From Sulfidibacterium sp036244975 (GTDB lineage Bacteria; Bacteroidota; Bacteroidia; Bacteroidales; F082), in assembly GCA_036244975.1 (NCBI GenBank), contig BTTE01000067.1:1-13034 (forward strand): a stretch of 13,034 bases of DNA, read 5' to 3'. Shown piece by piece: positions 1 through 5,754 of the stretch (within the stretch, counting starts at the first letter, position 1; each line of letters begins with the position of its first letter). The notes below the pieces were generated by a model, which saw only the letters and a list, made by a program, of their open reading frames with translations, had not been told where the DNA came from and ran no database searches. The position numbers and the translations under genes were made by a program.

Positions 1-2
1 AG

Positions 3-146
3 GGACGAAGGGACGAAGGGACGAAGGGACGAAGGGACGAAGGGACGAAGAGACGAAGAGACGAAGGGACGAAGGGACGAAGGGACGAAGAGACGAAGAG
101 ACGAAGTTGCGATATTGTGAAGTTGTGAAGTTGTGAAGTTGTGAAG
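3..146. repeat. 8-bp tandem repeat array (18 units in register)
   Basis: Read directly from the sequence. From base 3 to 106 there are 13 perfect 8-base units of the form RGACGAAG, in the order six GGACGAAG, two AGACGAAG, three GGACGAAG, two AGACGAAG. Without breaking the 8-base phase, one unit TTGCGATA (107-114) and four units TTGTGAAG (115-146) follow. The G/A pattern of the last ten RGACGAAG units is a five-unit (40-base) block repeated twice (GGGAA, GGGAA), which implies expansion of a higher-order block. The array touches the window's left edge, so its true length is unknown. It is non-coding and lies downstream of the ABC ATPase gene. Confidence 0.95.
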
Positions 147-233
147 GGGCAACGCCCCGCAAGGTTACAGCCCGGCGTGGAGCAAAGCGTAACGCCGGCT
201 CAAATCATCGCAGAAAACAAGCCCTGAAAGGGC
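146..233. repeat. Run of three hairpins, REP-like intergenic element
   Basis: Three inverted repeats lie back to back. GGGGC-AAC-GCCCC is at 146-158. AGCCCGGCGT (169-178) pairs with ACGCCGGCT (192-200) with one bulged C; a nested GTTAC/GTAAC pair is at 164-168 and 189-193. GCCCT-GAA-AGGGC is at 221-233. GC-rich imperfect palindromes of this kind are typical of REP elements dispersed between genes; that identity is inferred and not tested here. On the minus strand the third hairpin reads GCCCTTTCAGGGC followed by TTGTTTTC, 24 bases past the ATPase stop codon, so it could also act as a weak terminator for the ABC operon. Confidence 0.65.
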
Positions 234-256
234 GATAGGTTATTCACTTCTAAACC

Positions 257-976
257 TCAGTCCCCTTTCACGGCGAAGAAAGCTTCCAGCTCTTTCAGGG
301 TATTTTCGTTGGTCTCCAGATCGTGTACAATCTCTCCTTCGTGCAAAACCACTATGCGCTGGCAGACTTCCGTAACATGATTCAGATCGTGCGATGAAAT
401 AAGCATACACATATTTTTCTTTTCCTGTAATTCTTTCAATATTGTCTTCAACTGAAACTGAGAGGTAGGATCCAGGTTGGAAAACGGCTCATCCAGGATG
501 AGAATTTCCGGCTTAATCATAAGTGCAGCAGCTATCCCCACTTTTTTCTGACTTCCTTTTGAGAGCTGACGAAGATAGCCTTTCTCTTTGAGAATATCCG
601 ACCCGAAAAAGGATTTCATTTCTTTTAAAAACTGCTCCACGTCACCCGGACTCATCCCGTTGAGTTTCCCCACAAACAGGAAATATTCGCGAGGTGTCAG
701 GTAATCAATCAAAAAACCCTCATCGAGATAGGAACCGGTGCAGGTTTTCCACTCCTCTGTTTTGGAAACATCTTTCCCTAGCGAAAGTACACGGCCGCTG
801 TCGGCACGTATCAAGTCCAGTATCAGTCGGAAGAAGGTTGTTTTCCCGGCACCGTTGTTACCCACGAGGCCAAAACTCTCCCCTTTTTCAACGGAAATTC
901 CGGGAATATTCAAAACGATTCGCCCGCCATAGATTTTCTTCAAATTTTCAACTTGTATCATCATTGTCTTATTCAT
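257..976 (-). CDS. ABC transporter ATP-binding protein
   Basis: This is the nucleotide-binding subunit that powers an ABC transporter from the cytoplasmic face, here probably an exporter of unknown substrate. The 239 residues are a single complete NBD: Walker A GNNGAGKTT at 39-47, signature LSKGSQKKV at 138-146, Walker B ILILDEP at 158-164 with catalytic Glu163, D-loop SNLDP at 166-170, and switch His196 in SSHD. The Q-loop region (about 82-92, SYLDEGFLIDY) has no obvious glutamine, as in several ABC-2-type exporter ATPases. The start ATG at 976 has no good Shine-Dalgarno sequence, only A-rich sequence. The gene lies 54 bases downstream of the DUF5687-like permease, without a visible promoter between them, so the two are probably co-transcribed and form one transporter. 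The substrate cannot be deduced. Confidence 0.95.
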   Translation of the reverse strand: MNKTMMIQVENLKKIYGGRIVLNIPGISVEKGESFGLVGNNGAGKTTFFRLILDLIRADSGRVLSLGKDVSKTEEWKTCTGSYLDEGFLIDYLTPREYFLFVGKLNGMSPGDVEQFLKEMKSFFGSDILKEKGYLRQLSKGSQKKVGIAAALMIKPEILILDEPFSNLDPTSQFQLKTILKELQEKKNMCMLISSHDLNHVTEVCQRIVVLHEGEIVHDLETNENTLKELEAFFAVKGD

Positions 977-1010
977 TTTCTTTTATCATTTTCTATACAT
1001 TACCCCACCA

Positions 1011-1034
1011 CATCCTAACATCCTAACATCCTAA
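1011..1034 (-). repeat. Triplicated 8-bp repeat TTAGGATG at a stop codon
   Basis: Three perfect tandem copies of CATCCTAA on the plus strand (TTAGGATG on the coding strand) are seen directly. The first copy in the direction of transcription provides the TAG stop codon of the permease gene (1031-1033), and the others lie in the 54-base gap before the ATPase gene. The unit length equals that of the array at 3-146 but the sequence is unrelated. Confidence 0.95.
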
Positions 1035-2512
1035 CTGCTCCTGTACCCTTCCGCAATCTTGTATCTGTTTTTCACGAAAAACTTTGCAGCCATTTGTATC
1101 AGCTGACGGTGAAAGAAAACACCGGTGATACCCAGTAAAAATATAATCCACATGGAAGCCGTATGTCCAAATAAGGCGGTAAACAACAAATCCAGCAAAA
1201 CAGGTACGACCAGCAAAGGGATAATGTTAATAAGATTGTTGATGCCAACCCCCTGGTAGTTCATCATCTGGCCACGGTCGAGTTCCATACGTTTCCGGTT
1301 AAAAGAGGCGAGAAACAACAACAAAGGAGCATTAATTCCCAAATTATAAGAAAGCATAACCGTATTGATAGCAAGCACCTTGGTTCCGAAATACACATAA
1401 GGAATAGTCAGGAAGAAGAGCAATAATGTGGGGATAGTCATCAGGTAATATTTTGCTCTGAAAAACTCATCCGTTTTGATGTTTGCGGACAGGATAAAAT
1501 CGAAATGACGGCTCTCCCACGCCAGGATATATTGCCCGTAAGCAATCAAAAAGCCACCCGAAATAAAGACACCGACAAAGTCGAGTATAGCATTATGACT
1601 CAAATTTTTAGGATCAGGATAGAAAAACAGCCCGTAAAACAGAAAGATAGGCAAAGCGAAGAACAGCATTTGTTTCGACCGTTTGTTTCGCAACAGCAGG
1701 CGCACCTCTTTCAAAACCAAAGCGCCGATCTTCCCTCGGTTTTCCAAACCCTCCAGATGGCTGCTGAGCTTTTCGGAACGGTGCTTCTTCCGGCTTAAAT
1801 CCTCAAGATAGCTGTGACTTCTGGTATAACGGAAATTTTCCCAAAAGAAAAATCCGGCAGCAGCCAATGGAAGTAAAGCCCAAACAGGTTGCTGCAACAC
1901 GCGACCAAAATACCAGCCGGAGATAACCGACAGGGAAAAAATACCGTATTTTTCTAACAGACTAAGTATGAGTGCGATGCCAAAAATAATCAGCACAACC
2001 GAAGGCGTAACGGTGGATTTCCTTTTCACACGAATCAACAAAAAGTTAGTGCTCATTTCGAAAAAGAACAGTGCAGCAAACCAGGCAAAAACCGTAAAAG
2101 TCGTAAAATGCGTTGGCAGGTAACGAATGGCAAAAGGCAAAAACAGCAGAAAAGGTAAAAAGTTAAAAAACGAAAGCAACGACCGGTAATTCAGGTAAAG
2201 GCCGATTCGGTTTTTCTTTATCGGCAGATGCAACAGCGGAGAGAGTTCCATGGTGGGCAGATTCTGAATAAAAAACCGCATCATGAAAGTAACCAAAAAA
2301 TAGTAAATCAGCGCCTTGTTCAACATTTGTTCCGGTGGAACTCCTTTTCCTGTTTTTATAAGAATTTGCTCCATGAACAGTCCTACGGCGAGGAGTTCCA
2401 TCAGTATAAAAAATAAACCTATACCAATAATAATGTTTATAGCAAGGTTTTTTTGCCAAAACGAAGATCGTTTAATCCGTTTAATTTGGAGATAGACAAA
2501 ACTTCCGGTCAT
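1031..2512 (-). CDS. ABC-2-like exporter permease, DUF5687-like
   Basis: This 493-residue protein is strongly hydrophobic, with about twelve membrane segments judged by eye (for example near residues 23-47, 111-131, 136-158, 171-186, 280-297, 307-329, 352-372, 424-448 and 452-467). A basic cytoplasmic stretch (about 225-280) lies between the two halves. Length, layout and the opening pattern (QIKRIKRSSFWQKNLA, then a hydrophobic helix) resemble the DUF5687 family, which in Bacteroidota sits beside ABC ATPases. I assign it from memory and a profile search could move it. It is probably the membrane half of the exporter whose ATPase is encoded 54 bases downstream. The start ATG at 2512 lies close behind a promoter-like TACTTTTG, implying a very short leader. 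The stop codon is inside an 8-base tandem repeat. The transported substrate is unknown. Confidence 0.8.
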   Translation of the reverse strand: MTGSFVYLQIKRIKRSSFWQKNLAINIIIGIGLFFILMELLAVGLFMEQILIKTGKGVPPEQMLNKALIYYFLVTFMMRFFIQNLPTMELSPLLHLPIKKNRIGLYLNYRSLLSFFNFLPFLLFLPFAIRYLPTHFTTFTVFAWFAALFFFEMSTNFLLIRVKRKSTVTPSVVLIIFGIALILSLLEKYGIFSLSVISGWYFGRVLQQPVWALLPLAAAGFFFWENFRYTRSHSYLEDLSRKKHRSEKLSSHLEGLENRGKIGALVLKEVRLLLRNKRSKQMLFFALPIFLFYGLFFYPDPKNLSHNAILDFVGVFISGGFLIAYGQYILAWESRHFDFILSANIKTDEFFRAKYYLMTIPTLLLFFLTIPYVYFGTKVLAINTVMLSYNLGINAPLLLFLASFNRKRMELDRGQMMNYQGVGINNLINIIPLLVVPVLLDLLFTALFGHTASMWIIFLLGITGVFFHRQLIQMAAKFFVKNRYKIAEGYRSS

Positions 2513-2526
2513 TATTTTTTTGTTTT

Positions 2527-2534
2527 CAAAAGTA
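2527..2534 (-). promoter_or_regulatory. Putative promoter -7 element of the ABC operon
   Basis: The coding strand reads TACTTTTG, matching the Bacteroidota -7 consensus TAnnTTTG. About 21-23 bases upstream is TTTATG, a poor match to the -33 TTTG. The transcription start would fall near 2520, leaving a leader of only about 8 bases before the ATG at 2512. This is inferred from motif and position. Confidence 0.4.
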
Positions 2535-2596
2535 GAACTTTATTCGGGTTTTTATCATAAAAATCACTAATTCATAGCAAAATCAAAATTTCCTCT

Positions 2597-4150
2597 TTAT
2601 TCCGGCTGATGTTGTGGCCGCAGCAAATCATAAATAGTTTTCACCGGATTAAAAGTAATAAGCGGTGCTTCCACAAAAAGGGTTATCCAGTCGGCCATTG
2701 CTCCGTTCCACAACCCCGGAAGTTCCAGGGCTTTCAGCTCGCGGCCATCCTTCGACTTAACGGAAATAAAGCCCGTTTGCGGATCTACAAATTCTCTGAG
2801 GTCAAAAGGATTCCCCTGAAAGTTACGCACGCCGCAAACCAGGTCCACCGGATTGAAATGGGTTGCACCAGAGACGATCTTTCGTTGCTCTGCATCTTTC
2901 AAGTTCATCTGGGAAGATTCCACAATCTGCAACGACCACTCATCCTGCTCATTGACCACCCAAAACGGGCCGCCGCCGGGTTCACCTTCATTTTTCACCA
3001 TGCCGGCTATGCGTATGGGACGGTTGAGCTTATTAAACAGAAAATCAATTTTTTCTATTTTCTCATAACCTTCGTAAGCCGCCGGAATAAAAATATTCAA
3101 CTGCTCACGGGCAAAAGTTTTTATTTCATCTAATTCCTCGTCAGAGAGGTTGGCATCTTCCAACTTGTCAAGATAATTAAACGTTTTTTCCTGCAATCGG
3201 AACAGCAAGCCGCCAATGACCTTTTTGTAAAGATAAGTTGTATCGCGAAGCCGGTCGGGAACAACATTATCGATGTTTTTCACGAAAACGATTTCGCTTT
3301 TCAGGTCGTTCAGGTTTTCGATGAGGGCGCCATGTCCGCCGGGACGAAACAGCAGACTGCCCTCTTCGTTGCGGAAAGGTTCGTTATCCATATCAACGGC
3401 AATCGTATCGGTAGAAGGTTTTTGTTGCGAAAAGCTGATATCGAAACGAATGCCAAAATGGTTTTCATATTTCCCGCGTACCGATTCCACCGCTTTCTCA
3501 AATTCCTGCTGATGTTCGGGGGAGACAGTAAAATGCACCCGTGCCACCCCTTCTTTGTTCGCAGCATAGTGTGCCGCCTCTGCCAAATGCTCCTCAAAAG
3601 CCCGGCGGGGGCCATCCGGATAGAGATGAAAATGCAACAATGCTTTAGGTAACATGCCGTAATTCAGCCCTTTATCCGTAAGGAGATAATCCAAAATGAC
3701 GTTATAATCTTTTTGTTGGCGAAGGATTTCCAAGTTGAGGCTATCTTTTTGTAAGGCCTCAGACAACACATTGTAAAAAGCAAACTTCTCCAGATTTTTA
3801 AAGAAATAACCCGGGCTCTGCAAATCGTGTTCCTTTTCAAGCCGGTCGATTTCCTCCGGGGTTCCTGAAAAAGACTGACGAAAGGCGAAAAGTCTCCTAA
3901 ACATACGGCTGGCAGCACCGGAGGCCGGAACAAATTTCAGAATTTCGTAATCATCTTTGGTTTCATCAAAAAAGGCTTTTAGTTCCTTTACCTCTATTTC
4001 TCCAAACGAGAGCAATCCGTTACCCGGAACAGCCGGAGCGGCAAGCCGGATAAAAGGAAACCCGGTTTTAAAGCGTTCCATCTGTTTTTCGACTGTTTCG
4101 GGAGAAATACCTTTGGATTTTATCTGTTGAAGGTCTTTTTCGGTAAACAT
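2597..4150 (-). CDS. DUF4301 family protein
   Basis: The 517-residue protein matches what I know of DUF4301, a Bacteroidota-rich family without an established function. It is soluble, with no signal peptide or membrane segment, so it is probably cytoplasmic. Conserved-looking blocks are AVPGNGLL (40-47), PASGAASRMF (75-84), RPGGHGALIENLN (269-281), KNIDNVV (291-297), EPGGGPFWV (390-398), THFNPVDLVC (430-439) and LPGLWNGAMADW (478-489). The glycine-rich PASGAASRMF after a hydrophobic strand recalls the nucleotide-binding loop of sugar nucleotidyltransferases, which suggests but does not show a nucleotide- or sugar-phosphate-related activity. The ATG at 4150 is the only reasonable start. It is flanked by gaps of 133 bases upstream and 84 bases downstream, so it is likely a single-gene unit. 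No frameshift or truncation is visible. Confidence 0.85.
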   Translation of the reverse strand: MFTEKDLQQIKSKGISPETVEKQMERFKTGFPFIRLAAPAVPGNGLLSFGEIEVKELKAFFDETKDDYEILKFVPASGAASRMFRRLFAFRQSFSGTPEEIDRLEKEHDLQSPGYFFKNLEKFAFYNVLSEALQKDSLNLEILRQQKDYNVILDYLLTDKGLNYGMLPKALLHFHLYPDGPRRAFEEHLAEAAHYAANKEGVARVHFTVSPEHQQEFEKAVESVRGKYENHFGIRFDISFSQQKPSTDTIAVDMDNEPFRNEEGSLLFRPGGHGALIENLNDLKSEIVFVKNIDNVVPDRLRDTTYLYKKVIGGLLFRLQEKTFNYLDKLEDANLSDEELDEIKTFAREQLNIFIPAAYEGYEKIEKIDFLFNKLNRPIRIAGMVKNEGEPGGGPFWVVNEQDEWSLQIVESSQMNLKDAEQRKIVSGATHFNPVDLVCGVRNFQGNPFDLREFVDPQTGFISVKSKDGRELKALELPGLWNGAMADWITLFVEAPLITFNPVKTIYDLLRPQHQPE

Positions 4151-4175
4151 AAATCATATATTTGGTTTCGACGAA

Positions 4176-4222
4176 CAAAAATAAAGAAATTGTCTTCATA
4201 AGAGCGATGGTTTACAAAAATA
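4176..4222 (-). promoter_or_regulatory. Two putative -7 elements upstream of the DUF4301 gene
   Basis: On the coding strand TATTTTTG occurs twice, at 4176-4183 and 4215-4222; both match TAnnTTTG. The proximal copy would give a leader of about 20 bases before the ATG at 4150. Neither copy has a clear -33 TTTG at the expected distance, so the call rests on the -7 match and position alone. Confidence 0.35.
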
Positions 4223-4283
4223 CCTAATCTGTTGTTTGCTTATCTAAGACCTGACGCCGGTCTCCTTGCGCGGTTATATACGG

Positions 4284-5504
4284 CTAAAAAAACGGGATGA
4301 TCGCAGCGTATATTCCGAGAATGCTTGCTGCTGCTACTACTATACCTACCACCACTGCATAGACACCATGCAACCGGTAGCGTTTGGGCAGGGCTTTGAG
4401 CGCCAGCAGATAAAGAAAGCCCAGCACAATCGGCAGCAGTGCGGCATTCATTACTTGTACGCCTACGCTCAGGTCAATAAGGTTAATTCCCGAAACGACC
4501 GTAACACCGCCTATTACCAGCATAGCCGTGTAGATTATGTAAAACCAGGGGGCTTCACGAGGGTTATGCTCCAGAGAACGTTTATAACCGCTCACCTCGC
4601 CCAATCCCCAGGCAGTCGCAAGTGAGACCACAATTGCAGCCACCAGTGACGCCCCAACCATACCCATGGCAAATAAGATTGTCCCGACCGTTTTACCGAG
4701 AAACGGAGTCAGCGCATCCGCTATCTGCTGAACAGTGTTCAGAGATTTGCCGGGATGGTTTACGCCAATAGTTGCAGCAGTTGCCACGAGTATGGCTATC
4801 ATAATAAGCTGTGTAATGACTGCTCCGATGGCTGTGTCTTTGCGGGATGCTCGTAAATCTTTTGCTTTCAGCCCCTTATCGACAACTGCGGATTGATGGT
4901 AGAATACCATCCAGGGCATAATTACCGCACCGACATTGGCAACGACAAGGTACATATATCCGGGGTTGCGCCAGGGAATCTGAGTTAGGCCATTCAACAT
5001 GGCAGCAGGGCTGGGACGAGCCCACCAGGCCACAACCAGGAATATCAATTCAAAGCTGCCGATCAGGATGGCAATACGCTCTACCGAGAGGTACGAGCCG
5101 GTCCATGCCACAATCGAAAGCAGCAGCACCGCCATACCTACACTTAACCAGGGTGGTATCCCAAACAGCAACCCGGCACCTGCCACCCCGGCAAACTCAG
5201 TAACTAAAGCTCCAAGGCAGGCGACTATAAGTGTGGAAACCGAAAGCCATGCCCACTTTTTACCAAAGTATTCCCGGATGAGCTCACCATGTCCTTTGCC
5301 GGTTACAAGCCCCAGCCGCACCGCAAGCTCCTGCACCATATAGACAATGGGAATCAGTACAATTTGAAGCAGGAGCAGCTTGTACCCCCAGACCGCTCCG
5401 CTCTGTGACGCGGTGATTACACTTCCTGCATCGGTATCGGCAAACATCACCACCAGACCCGGCCCGAACAACGCAAAAAACCCCAGCAAACTTTTACGCT
5501 TCAT
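4284..5504 (-). CDS. Divergent NRAMP-family metal ion transporter
   Basis: This is an inner-membrane secondary transporter of the NRAMP (SLC11/MntH-like) fold, about 406 residues with roughly eleven membrane segments. It begins KRKSLLGFFALFGPGLV, the usual run into helix 1. The helix 1 metal-site motif DPGN is replaced by DTDAGS (residues 23-28), and the helix 6 MPH is MPW (196-198), followed by HQS (203-205). The conserved block GLVTGKGHGELIREYFG (65-81) is intact. Such changes at both metal-binding half-helices suggest a substrate other than classical Mn/Fe, perhaps Mg or another ion; this is inference. The reading frame also allows a GTG start at 5510, but AGGAG at 5514-5518 is 9 bases from the ATG at 5504 and only 3 from the GTG, so I prefer the ATG. 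Higher GC and the strong ribosome binding site set it apart from its neighbours. Confidence 0.9.
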   Translation of the reverse strand: MKRKSLLGFFALFGPGLVVMFADTDAGSVITASQSGAVWGYKLLLLQIVLIPIVYMVQELAVRLGLVTGKGHGELIREYFGKKWAWLSVSTLIVACLGALVTEFAGVAGAGLLFGIPPWLSVGMAVLLLSIVAWTGSYLSVERIAILIGSFELIFLVVAWWARPSPAAMLNGLTQIPWRNPGYMYLVVANVGAVIMPWMVFYHQSAVVDKGLKAKDLRASRKDTAIGAVITQLIMIAILVATAATIGVNHPGKSLNTVQQIADALTPFLGKTVGTILFAMGMVGASLVAAIVVSLATAWGLGEVSGYKRSLEHNPREAPWFYIIYTAMLVIGGVTVVSGINLIDLSVGVQVMNAALLPIVLGFLYLLALKALPKRYRLHGVYAVVVGIVVAAASILGIYAAIIPFF

Positions 5505-5513
5505 AGGCACCTT

Positions 5514-5518
5514 CTCCT
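5514..5518 (-). promoter_or_regulatory. Strong Shine-Dalgarno AGGAG of the NRAMP gene
   Basis: The coding strand reads TTAGGAGAAGGTGCCTATG. AGGAG is 9 bases from the ATG (5504) and 3 bases from the in-frame GTG (5510), which favours the ATG. It is the only near-perfect Shine-Dalgarno sequence in the window; most other genes have AAGGA-like or no sites. Confidence 0.8.
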
Positions 5519-5553
5519 AAAAAGCCCTGCTTCTGTGTGCTGCAAGGGTGAAC

Positions 5554-5607
5554 AAAGTATTCTTTTTTTAACATAAGTATTTTTTATCCTGAAAAAAAAT
5601 AAGTATT
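5554..5607. repeat. Three spaced AAGTATT direct repeats upstream of the NRAMP gene
   Basis: The plus strand reads AAAGTATT at 5554-5561, TAAGTATT at 5574-5581 and TAAGTATT at 5600-5607, all in the same orientation with periods of 20 and 26 bases. They lie 50-100 bases ahead of the transporter start, where its promoter should be. They may be regulator-binding sites or chance AT-rich similarity. No TAnnTTTG element is seen here. Confidence 0.4.
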
Positions 5608-5754
5608 CCACGCACTACCGGGACGTCTGTTGAAATATCCAAGCTAACGTAAATCCGGATCATCTCTTTCCTCATTTTGTGAGTTTTTTGATTGATGTCA
5701 TTGTTACGTCTTTTCTTGTAATTATTAAATTATAATCCATGTAATCCTGTTCGA

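Noticed and set aside
82..92. Inactive ABC ATPase because of a missing Q-loop glutamine (protein positions of the gene at 257-976)
   Set aside because: Walker A, signature, Walker B glutamate and switch histidine are all intact, and a non-Gln residue here is common in ABC-2-type ATPases.
3..146. Possible CRISPR array
   Set aside because: Units are 8 bases in direct tandem with no spacers, so this is a minisatellite-type array.
2609..3133. Plus-strand open frame of 174 codons
   Set aside because: It is the antisense shadow of the DUF4301 gene; the product has no recognisable domain or start signal.
5553..5559. Promoter element for the NRAMP gene (coding strand TACTTTG)
   Set aside because: It is one base short of the TAnnTTTG spacing and has no -33 box, so I do not call it.
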